From positions 1-9,745 of the forward strand of contig JAFAIY010000012.1 in NCBI GenBank assembly GCA_019236485.1: a stretch of 9,745 bases of DNA. The letters are read 5' to 3'. This document shows, one piece after another, positions 1-6,581 of the stretch (positions are counted from its first letter, which is position 1; every line of letters begins with the position of its first letter). A program made the position numbers and the translations under genes. Below the pieces are notes generated by a model. That model ran no database searches. It was given only the letters and a program-made list of their open reading frames with translations, and had not been told where the DNA came from. This stretch comes from Comamonas sp. (GTDB lineage: Bacteria > Pseudomonadota > Gammaproteobacteria > Burkholderiales > Burkholderiaceae_C).

Positions 1-790
1 GCACGGTATCGCCGGTATGGGCGCGATGGTGCTGCAACTCCGGCGGCTCGGAGCCGATCATCATGCGCGACAGCGAGGCATTGGTCTCGTTGGCCGGATT
101 GCATTCGCCGGTCACCACGCCGCCGCGCAGCACCGTGCAGGCCGTGCACAGCGAGCGGATCTCATGCAGCTTGTGGCTGATATAGAGGATGGAGCAACCT
201 TCGGACGCCAGCCGACGCAGCACCACGAAAAGCTTCTCGACGGCCTGAGGAGTCAGCACCGAGGTGGGCTCGTCCAGAATCAGCACGCGTGGATTGGTCA
301 GCAGGGCGCGGATGATTTCCACGCGCTGCATCTCACCCACGGACAGGGTGTGCACCGGGCGGTGGGCATCGACCTCCAGGCCATAGTCGCGCGCCGTGGC
401 CTCGATGCGGCCTATCACCTCAGCCAGAGGAATGCTCTTGTCCAGGCCCAGCCACACGTTTTCGGCCACGGTCAGCGTGTCGAACAGGCTGAAATGCTGG
501 AACACCATGGCGATGCCCAGCTGGCGCGCCTCCTGCGGGTTGCGGATCTGCACCGGCTTGCCGTCGACCAGCATGGCGCCCTCGTCGGGCTTGACGGCGC
601 CGTAGATGATTTTCATCAGCGTGGACTTGCCAGCGCCGTTCTCACCCAGGATGGCATGCACCTCGCCGGGGCGCACAGCCAACGATACCTGATTATTTGC
701 TACAACAGCGGGGTATCGCTTTGTAATACCCACCAGCTGCAAACGCGCAGGCGCATCCGCTGATGGAGAGTGTGTGGGGGGGGGATTCAT
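1..790 (-). CDS. ABC importer ATPase, BMP/purine-nucleoside type (YufO/NupO-like), 3' end cut by window
   Basis: The gene reads leftward off the window edge, leaving 263 complete codons. It energises uptake of a small solute at the inner membrane. Seen directly: a complete first ABC domain with Walker A GENGAGKST at residues 49-57, Q-loop glutamine 98 (MVFQH), signature LSVGEMQR from residue 149, Walker B LILDEP at 170-175, and H-loop His206 (YISHK). Known of the family: proteins with the VGEMQRVEI-type signature are double-ABC ATPases of about 500-550 residues that work with two permeases and a BMP lipoprotein to import nucleosides or purines, as in Bacillus YufNOPQ/NupNOPQ. The second ABC half and the permeases should therefore lie beyond the left edge. 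Purine specificity is inferred from family and from puuD, xdhC and uraH nearby; a sugar is the main alternative. The ATG at 790 is followed by a run of nine C bases in codons 3-5. No strong Shine-Dalgarno sequence is visible; GAGAG lies about 12 nt upstream. Confidence 0.88.
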   Translation of the reverse strand, partial: MNPPPTHSPSADAPARLQLVGITKRYPAVVANNQVSLAVRPGEVHAILGENGAGKSTLMKIIYGAVKPDEGAMLVDGKPVQIRNPQEARQLGIAMVFQHFSLFDTLTVAENVWLGLDKSIPLAEVIGRIEATARDYGLEVDAHRPVHTLSVGEMQRVEIIRALLTNPRVLILDEPTSVLTPQAVEKLFVVLRRLASEGCSILYISHKLHEIRSLCTACTVLRGGVVTGECNPANETNASLSRMMIGSEPPELQHHRAHTGDTV

Positions 791-805
791 CGCTGGATTG
801 TCTCT

Positions 806-824
806 CAATTTCAATAACAAATTG
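806..824. promoter_or_regulatory. 19-bp dyad CAATTT-N7-AAATTG upstream of the ABC ATPase, candidate operator
   Basis: Perfect 6-bp arms (806-811 and 819-824) flank a 7-bp AT-rich spacer in the 76-bp gap between the lysR stop and the ATPase start, about 16 bp upstream of the ATG. The spacing and AT richness fit an operator, perhaps for the neighbouring LysR protein. This is inference; no clear -35/-10 pair is visible beside it. Confidence 0.35.
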
Positions 825-866
825 ACCCAAACAAGCTCTCCGCATTGAATGGCACTGCGCCACAAG

Positions 867-1799
867 CTATTGATTTCGAAGCGTTAAAGCCACGTTTCGC
901 ACGGCATCGCGCAACCAGCGGGTGGCCGCGCCGGCATGCGAACGGGCGTGCCAAAGCTGGTAATAGGTCAGTGGCGGAAATTCCACAGGACAGGGCAGGA
1001 TGGTCAAGGGCAGGCGCTCGCAAAACCTTTCGCAGAACAAGCGGCCCGAGGTCATGACAAGCAAGCTTGATGCCACCATGTCGGGGATCAGGCTGAAATG
1101 CGCGCAGCGCGCCGTCACCTGGCGGCTCAGCCCCATGCCGGCCAGCTGCTCGTCTATCACCCCCATGGCCCCCGGATAGGCCGGCGTGGGCGCGATATGT
1201 TCGGCCTGCAACCACTGCTCCACATCCCAGCCGCGGCGCACGGCCGGATGTTTGGGGCTGACCAGACACACCACCTCGTCCTCGAACAGCCTGGCCATGT
1301 GCAGGCCCTGCGGCGGCTGGGGCCAGTTGCCTATGACCACATCCACCTCCCCTTCGGCCAGTTGGCCCTCATAGTGGGACTCGGCACTCAGCGCCAGCAC
1401 ATCGACGGGACAGTTGGGCGCCTGCTGCTTGAGCGCGACCATGAGCCGCGGCAGAAACTGGGGGTCGAGGTAGTCGCTGGCCGCAATGCTGAAGGTGCGC
1501 GTCGCCGTGCGCGGGTCGAACTGGCGCGCATCGCTGAACAGGCCCTCAGCCGCGCGCAGAATGTCGGCGGCGGGCTGCATCATGCGCTGCCCCACCTCGG
1601 TGGGCTGCATCTGCGTGCCCGAGCGCACCAGCAGCGGATCGCCCGCCAGATCGCGCAGGCGGCGCAGCGCCGCCGATACCGCGGGCTGGTGCATGCCCAG
1701 GCGCAGCGCGGCACGGGAGACGCTGCGCTCCGTCAGCACCGTGTGCAGCACCCGGATCAGGTGCAGGTCAATCTTGTCGAACAGGGTCTGGTCGCGCAT
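867..1799 (-). CDS. LysR-family transcriptional regulator (NahR/NodD-like branch)
   Basis: A 310-residue protein, normal for the family. Residues about 10-68 form the winged HTH (LTERSVSRAALRLGMHQPAV, then RLRDLAGDPLLVRSG), followed by a linker helix to about 93 and a periplasmic-binding-protein-like effector domain from about 101 (TRTFSIAASDYLDPQFLP) to about 300. The FDKIDLHLIRVLHTVLTERS start and the RTFSIAASDY entry to the effector domain resemble the NahR/NodD/PcpR branch, whose members usually respond to small organic inducers. The ATG at 1799 was chosen because it places the HTH at the usual distance from the N-terminus; an in-frame GTG at 1838 would add 13 residues. The ATPase gene follows on the same strand after 76 bp, so the regulator may control the transporter or share its transcript. 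The inducer is unknown; a purine or urate derivative is a context-based guess. Confidence 0.88.
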   Translation of the reverse strand: MRDQTLFDKIDLHLIRVLHTVLTERSVSRAALRLGMHQPAVSAALRRLRDLAGDPLLVRSGTQMQPTEVGQRMMQPAADILRAAEGLFSDARQFDPRTATRTFSIAASDYLDPQFLPRLMVALKQQAPNCPVDVLALSAESHYEGQLAEGEVDVVIGNWPQPPQGLHMARLFEDEVVCLVSPKHPAVRRGWDVEQWLQAEHIAPTPAYPGAMGVIDEQLAGMGLSRQVTARCAHFSLIPDMVASSLLVMTSGRLFCERFCERLPLTILPCPVEFPPLTYYQLWHARSHAGAATRWLRDAVRNVALTLRNQ

Positions 1800-1844
1800 A
1801 GGCCATGAGTGCCGGCCTGCGCGGGGTCGGCAAGGCACGGGGAG

Positions 1845-1860
1845 ATTTTGTATACAAAAT
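1845..1860. promoter_or_regulatory. Perfect 16-bp palindrome ATTTTGTATACAAAAT in the lysR promoter region
   Basis: All eight base pairs of the dyad are symmetric. It lies 46 bp upstream of the lysR ATG, in the 159-bp gap after the diguanylate cyclase gene, and contains a TATACA stretch that could serve as a -10 element, so a bound protein would cover the promoter. The TTGTATACAA core resembles operators of FCD-type GntR regulators (established for that family), but no GntR gene is in the window. A related core occurs upstream of puuD at 6448-6463. Confidence 0.5.
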
Positions 1861-1958
1861 AATGGCGAGCGTAACCCAGCCCCGGGCTTTGCACAGCCAA
1901 GGACTTGCCCCTAGCCCAGAAAGACTATGCCGCGCTTGCCGATGCGCGGGCGGCCGCC

Positions 1959-4145
1959 TCAGGCCGCGGCCGTGATGACCTCCACGCGGTTGCGCCCCTT
2001 GCGCTTGGCCGCATAGCAGGCCATGTCCGCGCCCTTGAAAGCCGTGGCCACCGAGTGGTAGCTGGCATCAAGCACCAGCATGCCTATGCTGGCGCTCAGC
2101 ATATAGCGCTGCCCCTGATAAGAGCCTTCCCAGTCCTGGATCGCCATGCACAGCAGCTGCGCATGACGCATGCCCTGCTCGCGATTGACGCCAGGCATGA
2201 GCACGGCGAACTCGTCGCCGCCCACGCGGGCCACCCAGCCATGGGGGCGCAGCGAGGACTCGATGAGGCGCGCGATATGGCCCAGGACCTCGTCCCCCAC
2301 CTCGCGCCCGCCCTGGCGGTTGACCTGGGAGAAATGATCGAGGTCCACATACAGGATCACGCCATGGGTCTTCAGCCGGGCCTCGGCGGCATCCTCTGCG
2401 TCCATGCCCGCCGCGGCCGCCAGATTGGCCGACGACCCGCATTCCTGCAGCCATTCTTTGAGGCGCATGGCGAAGGCCGCACGGTTGGGCAGACGCGTGA
2501 GCGGGTCGTGCATGGCCTTCCAGCTCGACTGCTCGCGCATCAGGCGCTGGGTGGTGACGTCCTCCACCTCCCAGACCAGATAGTCCTCCTCGTCGCCCTC
2601 CTGGCTGCTGACGCCCCAGGTCCGGCTCATGCGCTGCATGCTCTGGCCGTGGATTCTCACCCAGACCTGCCTGGCGTCCTTGCGCACAAAGCACACCTCG
2701 CTATCGAACTGGCCGTAGATATCCAGATCGCGGCTGACCCTGGCCACCAACTCCTCATAGCCCGGCCCGGTGGCGCAGAGCGCACGCACGGGCAGGTCCT
2801 GCATCTCGCGCGGCTGGTAGCCGAGCATGCGCGCGGCCTGCATGCCCACCCTCAGCACACGCTGGCCCCGGGTGACCACCAGACCCACGGGCGCGTAATC
2901 CATCAGGGTCTGCAGCTGCAGCTGCAACTGCTGTTCCTGCTCGCTATGGCCTTCACGGCTGCGCCCCAGCGCCTGCAAAGCCGTGCGCAGAACCTGGGCC
3001 TCGCCCCAATCGTGTTCGGACAGGCGCCGCCACCAGTTGGCGCCATAGACCTTGGGATCCACCTCGCCGAGCACGCCGCGCTTGGCCGCACGCTCGGCCT
3101 TGCGGAACAGCGCGGTCAGGGGATGGGCGATCAGGGTCAGCACAATGCCCAGCGCCACGACCGTCAGCAGCAGCACGGCGGCCAGCGTCCAGATCAGATG
3201 TGCGCCAAAACCGGGCACCCACTCCTGTACATCGGAAACCCGGAGCAGCGCCCACTGAGTCCAGGGCAGCGGCACGACACTCCAGAGCTTGGAGTCGCGC
3301 CTCTCACTGAGCGTTCCGGCCTGGGCCGATCGGAGCCATACCGGATCGAGCCCCTCGAAGGTCGCGCCGTCGCCGCCCGCAGCCTGCCACTGCCCCTTGT
3401 GGCCTTCGGCCAGCAGCCGGGCATCCTTGTCGAACAGAAACATATCGCCGGCAACGCCGGCCTGCTCATCCTCCAGCGGCAGCAGCGCCGGCATGGCCGC
3501 CCTGTGGCTGGCGCCCAGCACGCCGAGCAGCCTGCCCTGGGCATCGCGTATGGGCACCACGCTCTGGAATTCCAGCTGCAGCCCGGCATCGCTGGAGCGC
3601 ACCGCGCTTTGCACCAGGGGCTTGCCTTCGGCCAGTCCGCGCTTCAGCGCATCGCGTATGGGCTCGGCCAGCTGGGTCAAAGGCCTGCTCTGTCCCTCCT
3701 GCAGGCTCAAAAGCAGCTGACCCTTGCCATCGGCGAGCTGCAGCTGGTCGAACTGGCGGGCCATGGAACTGGGCTGCAGCAGCAGGGCTTCCAGCGTTTC
3801 GCGCGGCTCATGCATATGCTCGGCAAGCACGGCGGCCAGAATGGGCAAGGGCTTTTGCTGCTGCTCCACCCTGAAGGCCAGGGAACGCGCCACATATTCC
3901 AGGGCCCGGGTCTGGGCCGGCAGAGCGCCTTCGGCAGCCGCCTTGCGCATGGAGTAGCCCACCCAGGCCGCCACGCCGCCGCCGACCAGCAGGACCGCCA
4001 GCGTCACGATCAGCAGCATGCTGCGCAGCATGGGGCCAGGCCCGCGGCTCAGCCAGGGCACGCGCGGTGTTTGGTTGCCGAGCTCCGAGCGCTCTGGCAC
4101 TACCCAGGGCGGCTCAGCGGGCATTGATGAAGCGTCATCGGACAT
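1959..4145 (-). CDS. Membrane diguanylate cyclase with periplasmic sensor, PAS and GGDEF domains
   Basis: A 728-residue protein that should make cyclic di-GMP from two GTP at the inner membrane. Order: cytoplasmic tail; TM1 about 41-63; a periplasmic region of about 250 residues, probably a Cache-type sensor; TM2 about 316-340; a short HAMP-like stretch 341-365; a glutamine-rich helix 401-413; a PAS domain about 414-535; then GGDEF from HDPLTRLPNR (546-555) to the C-terminus. GGDEF is intact at 642-646. Asp601, Asn609 and Asp618 have the same spacing to each other and to GGDEF as the metal- and guanine-binding residues of PleD, so activity is expected. The inhibitory RxxD site is altered: RPHG at 633-636. 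There is no EAL domain. The ATG at 4145 lies 9 nt from a good -10 box, so the mRNA may be almost leaderless, or translation may begin at Met8 or Met39. The signal sensed is unknown. Confidence 0.9.
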   Translation of the reverse strand: MSDDASSMPAEPPWVVPERSELGNQTPRVPWLSRGPGPMLRSMLLIVTLAVLLVGGGVAAWVGYSMRKAAAEGALPAQTRALEYVARSLAFRVEQQQKPLPILAAVLAEHMHEPRETLEALLLQPSSMARQFDQLQLADGKGQLLLSLQEGQSRPLTQLAEPIRDALKRGLAEGKPLVQSAVRSSDAGLQLEFQSVVPIRDAQGRLLGVLGASHRAAMPALLPLEDEQAGVAGDMFLFDKDARLLAEGHKGQWQAAGGDGATFEGLDPVWLRSAQAGTLSERRDSKLWSVVPLPWTQWALLRVSDVQEWVPGFGAHLIWTLAAVLLLTVVALGIVLTLIAHPLTALFRKAERAAKRGVLGEVDPKVYGANWWRRLSEHDWGEAQVLRTALQALGRSREGHSEQEQQLQLQLQTLMDYAPVGLVVTRGQRVLRVGMQAARMLGYQPREMQDLPVRALCATGPGYEELVARVSRDLDIYGQFDSEVCFVRKDARQVWVRIHGQSMQRMSRTWGVSSQEGDEEDYLVWEVEDVTTQRLMREQSSWKAMHDPLTRLPNRAAFAMRLKEWLQECGSSANLAAAAGMDAEDAAEARLKTHGVILYVDLDHFSQVNRQGGREVGDEVLGHIARLIESSLRPHGWVARVGGDEFAVLMPGVNREQGMRHAQLLCMAIQDWEGSYQGQRYMLSASIGMLVLDASYHSVATAFKGADMACYAAKRKGRNRVEVITAAA

Positions 4146-4154
4146 GTGCCCCCC

Positions 4155-4182
4155 AGTATAGAGAGCCGTCCGAATTGTCCAA
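4155..4182 (-). promoter_or_regulatory. Probable sigma-70 promoter of the diguanylate cyclase gene
   Basis: On the minus strand, TATACT (4155-4160, 5 of 6 to consensus) is preceded by TTGGACA. This can be read as a -35 of TTGGAC with a 16-bp spacer or TGGACA with 15 bp. The predicted start of transcription, near 4148, is only a few bases before the ATG at 4145. A G-rich stretch (GGGGGG) lies between the -10 and the ATG. Confidence 0.45.
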
Positions 4183-4261
4183 TCGGAGGAACCCGGGAGC
4201 GAGAAATCCCCTATCCGCCGCCCTCACCCGGAAGGCGAGTGCTCAGTTACCTGACCCGGAC

Positions 4262-4897
4262 TCAGCCCAGCGCCAAAACCTCCAGCGCGCTGGGTTTGGG
4301 CAGATCGATGATATTGCCGCGGCCGGCAATCAGACCATGCTCGCGCAGCTGGCGCAGCCCCCGCGAGAAGGTCTCGGGCGCAATGCCGAGCTGGGCCGCG
4401 ATCAGGCGCTTGCGGGCCTGGAGAATCACGCGCAGCCCGCCTTCGGCATGCGGCTTGGCATGGTGCAACAGCCACTGGGCGCAGCGCGCCTCGGCATCCT
4501 GCGCCAGCCGGCTCACGGCCAGCTCGGTCTGGGAGCAATAGGCCTTGGCCAGATCCTTGAGCAACTGCTGGGCGGGCGCAGGTAGATCCGCCACCGCCTT
4601 CTGAAAACGCGCCACGGGAATCGCATACAGGCGTCCCGCACTCTGTGCCTGCATATCCAGGCAGGACGGACGCTCCTGCAGCGCAAAAGCCGCATCCAGC
4701 CAGGCCGGCCCCTCCACCTGCCCCAGCTGGTGGCGCAATGCGGACTCCTGCCCCACTCCCAGCAGGACGCTGCCGCTTTCCAGGTACAGGACGGAAGCTA
4801 TGGGTTGACGGCGCAGCCTGAGCCATGAGCCCGGAGCAAAGCTCTCGGGCTGCCCAAACGTGGAAGCGATTTGCGACATGGAGGGCATGGTGAACAT
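4262..4897 (-). CDS. Crp/Fnr-superfamily transcriptional regulator, FNR-like DNA recognition, no Fe-S cysteines
   Basis: About 211 residues. Residues 15-100 form a cNMP-binding-like beta-roll, 105-145 the long dimerisation helix, and 155-200 a winged HTH (RKRLIAAQLGIAPETFSRGL). The recognition helix carries Glu175-x-x-Ser178-Arg179, the pattern FNR-type proteins use to read TTGAT; CRP has Gly at the serine position. The cAMP-binding signature (GELG and Arg-Ser) is missing. The N-terminal cysteines of oxygen-sensing FNR are also absent; the only cysteines are 79, 121 and 139. A DNR/NnrR-like or otherwise unassigned sensor is therefore more likely. The gene lies between puuD and the diguanylate cyclase on the same strand. 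The start is uncertain: ATGs at 4945, 4897, 4888 and 4879 are all in frame and none has a clear Shine-Dalgarno sequence. The ATG at 4945 overlaps the FNR-type box, so 4897 or a later ATG is preferred. Confidence 0.82.
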   Translation of the reverse strand: MFTMPSMSQIASTFGQPESFAPGSWLRLRRQPIASVLYLESGSVLLGVGQESALRHQLGQVEGPAWLDAAFALQERPSCLDMQAQSAGRLYAIPVARFQKAVADLPAPAQQLLKDLAKAYCSQTELAVSRLAQDAEARCAQWLLHHAKPHAEGGLRVILQARKRLIAAQLGIAPETFSRGLRQLREHGLIAGRGNIIDLPKPSALEVLALG

Positions 4898-4934
4898 ATG
4901 CTGCGCAATGTGCCGTTCTTTGCCGCCCCGTACA

Positions 4935-4948
4935 TTGAGCCACATCAA
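4935..4948. promoter_or_regulatory. FNR/DNR-type box upstream of the Crp/Fnr-like gene
   Basis: On the minus strand the site reads TTGATGTGGCTCAA, matching 9 of the 10 specified bases of TTGAT-N4-ATCAA. Its centre is about 45 bp upstream of the preferred start codon, between that gene and the puuD terminator. The product of the adjacent gene has the FNR-type E-x-x-S-R recognition helix, so autoregulation is a direct prediction. Another FNR family member could equally use it. Confidence 0.5.
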
Positions 4949-4963
4949 CAAGGCATGCAGCGC

Positions 4964-5000
4964 AAAAAGCAAAAAGGCCGCAGTGCGGGACTGCAGCCTT
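4964..5000 (-). terminator. Intrinsic terminator of puuD
   Basis: Reading leftward, a stem of AAGGC-x-GCAGT and its complement (4974-5000, one internal mismatch, 5-nt loop) is followed by TTTTT, GC and TTTTT. It begins 26 nt after the puuD stop codon and insulates the Crp/Fnr-like gene from puuD transcription. Confidence 0.85.
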
Positions 5001-5025
5001 CTGGTGCTCGGGGGATCAGAGAAAA

Positions 5026-6318
5026 TCAGTTCACCGAAGCCCCGGACTCATACCATTGCTTGATGAGATTGCGCTCGTCTTCCGACAGCGCGCCAGGATT
5101 GCCGAACGGCATCTTGCGCAATTGAACCACCTGCTGGTAGACCTGCTGGGCATGGGACTTCACGGCCTCGGCAGAGTCCAGGCGCACGCCCTTCTGCTGA
5201 ATCGCCGTGCCGTGGCAGACCACGCAGTGCTGCTGGAAGATGGCATTGACCTTGGCAAAGCCTTCACCGCCGGCCGCAGGCGCTGCGGCGGGTGTGCCTT
5301 CTGCAACGGCAGGAGCGGCAGCGGCAGCGGGAGCTGCTGCAGGCGCGCTTGCGACCAACGCTGCAGATGCGGCAGCCACGGGAGCCGGCGCGGGCTTGAG
5401 CCAGGTGAACACACCCAGCAGCGCCACCACGCCCACGGCCGCATAAGGCCAGGGATGGCTGTTGCGGCCCAGCTTGTAGCCGTGGCGCATCACGAAGAAC
5501 TGGCGAATGGCAGCACCCGCAAACATCATCAGAATCAGCACCAGCCAGTTCAGCTCATGGCTGTACAGCCAACCATAGTGGTTGGACAGCATGGCAAACA
5601 GCACGGGCAGCGTGAAATAGGTGTTGTGCACGCTGCGCTGCTTGGCGCGCTTGCCGTGCAGAGGATCGACGGGCTGACCCGCCTTCAGCGCGGCCACCAC
5701 CTTGCGTTGGCCGGGGATGATCCAGAAGAACACGTTGGCGCTCATGGAGGTCGCGATCATCGCGCCCATCAGCAGGAAGGCGGCTTGGCCGGGGAAGATG
5801 TGGCAGGCCAGGAAGGCCGCAATGCACACCAGCACCAGCACCATGGCACCCACGATGGCGTCGCCGTTCTTCTTCTGGCCGAAGGTGCGGCAGATGAAGT
5901 CATACAGCAGCCAGAACACCACCAGGAAGGACAGCGCCGAGCCAATCGCCGCGACCGAGCTCATGGCATTCGGATCGCCGGGATTGACCAGGTAGATCTT
6001 GGCATTCCACAGATAGGAGACCGTGAGCAGCGCAAAGCCGGACAGCCAGGTCGTGTAGCTCTCCCAGTAGAACCAGTGCAGATGGTCCGGCATCTTGGGC
6101 GGCGAGACATTGAACTTGACGGGGTGATAGAAACCGCCGCCGTGCACGGCCCAGAGTTCGCCGCTGACGCCCTGCTTCTTGAGGTCCTCGTCGATGGGCG
6201 GCGTCAAGCTGCTGTCCAGGAACACGAAGTAGAAGGAGGAACCGACCCAGGCGATGGCGGTAATGACGTGGAGCCACCGCAACAGCAGGTTGGCCCAGTC
6301 GAGAATGTAGCTTTCCAT
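5026..6318 (-). CDS. puuD: Urate hydroxylase PuuD, membrane protein with C-terminal cytochrome c domain
   Basis: A 430-residue inner-membrane enzyme that oxidises urate to 5-hydroxyisourate, replacing soluble uricase. The N-terminal part (1-308) has about eight membrane segments, near 11-33, 87-104, 122-143, 155-175, 178-200, 233-247, 257-274 and 291-308, with conserved-looking histidines such as His17, His59 and His65. An Ala/Pro-rich linker (309-352) joins it to a c-type cytochrome domain with haem motif CVVCH at 365-369 and a probable axial Met403 in RKMPFGNP. Known of the family: the bacterial PuuD/DUF989 protein fused to cytochrome c is a urate hydroxylase that passes electrons to haem rather than making hydrogen peroxide. 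The ATG at 6318 begins MESYILDWANLLLRWLH, the usual family start; AAGG lies a little upstream. The frame stays open for 60 more codons upstream, but that extension has no membrane-protein character. It follows xdhC by 263 bp on the same strand and ends in its own terminator. Confidence 0.93.
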   Translation of the reverse strand: MESYILDWANLLLRWLHVITAIAWVGSSFYFVFLDSSLTPPIDEDLKKQGVSGELWAVHGGGFYHPVKFNVSPPKMPDHLHWFYWESYTTWLSGFALLTVSYLWNAKIYLVNPGDPNAMSSVAAIGSALSFLVVFWLLYDFICRTFGQKKNGDAIVGAMVLVLVCIAAFLACHIFPGQAAFLLMGAMIATSMSANVFFWIIPGQRKVVAALKAGQPVDPLHGKRAKQRSVHNTYFTLPVLFAMLSNHYGWLYSHELNWLVLILMMFAGAAIRQFFVMRHGYKLGRNSHPWPYAAVGVVALLGVFTWLKPAPAPVAAASAALVASAPAAAPAAAAAPAVAEGTPAAAPAAGGEGFAKVNAIFQQHCVVCHGTAIQQKGVRLDSAEAVKSHAQQVYQQVVQLRKMPFGNPGALSEDERNLIKQWYESGASVN

Positions 6319-6447
6319 AGCTCTCAACCTTGGCAGCGTGGGGCTGCCGAACAACCTGCTCACCACTGCGGGCGCTCTGAGCAGAAGAAAAGGCCGCGCT
6401 CCCGCGCGTTGAAACACGGGGCACCGCTGCGACCAGTCTGTCGACCG

Positions 6448-6463
6448 AAAGTGTATGCAATTT
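6448..6463. promoter_or_regulatory. Imperfect copy of the lysR-upstream palindrome, upstream of puuD
   Basis: The core GTGTATGCAA (6451-6460) matches TTGTATACAA, the core of the palindrome at 1845-1860, at 8 of 10 positions. It lies about 130 bp upstream of the puuD start in the gap after xdhC. A common operator is possible, but the match is short enough to arise by chance. Confidence 0.3.
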
Positions 6464-6581
6464 TTGCCGCCAGAATCTCCGATCCAAGGGTATCCCACCC
6501 CAGTGGTTTCCCTTATATCGGAAGCCGCGGCAAATCCCGGCCGCTGTCCGCGTCAACCCGGCGGGCCCTCATGGCGCGCTT

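Noticed and set aside
17..763. A 248-codon plus-strand frame opposite the ABC ATPase
   Set aside because: It lies antisense to a complete set of ABC motifs and shows no protein family features.
1905..4127. A 740-codon open frame on the plus strand opposite the diguanylate cyclase gene
   Set aside because: Its composition is a mirror of the GC-rich codons of the real gene (His/Gln/Arg/Ala-rich), with no recognisable domain; the opposite strand encodes complete PAS and GGDEF domains.
5280..5400. Repetitive GC-rich stretch inside puuD, considered as a DNA repeat
   Set aside because: It encodes the Ala/Pro-rich linker between the membrane and cytochrome domains; the repetition is explained by amino-acid composition.
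6319..6498. 60-codon N-terminal extension of puuD
   Set aside because: The frame is open but the added residues lack similarity to a signal or membrane segment, and PuuD proteins begin at the ESYILDW-type sequence; the extension also covers the promoter region.
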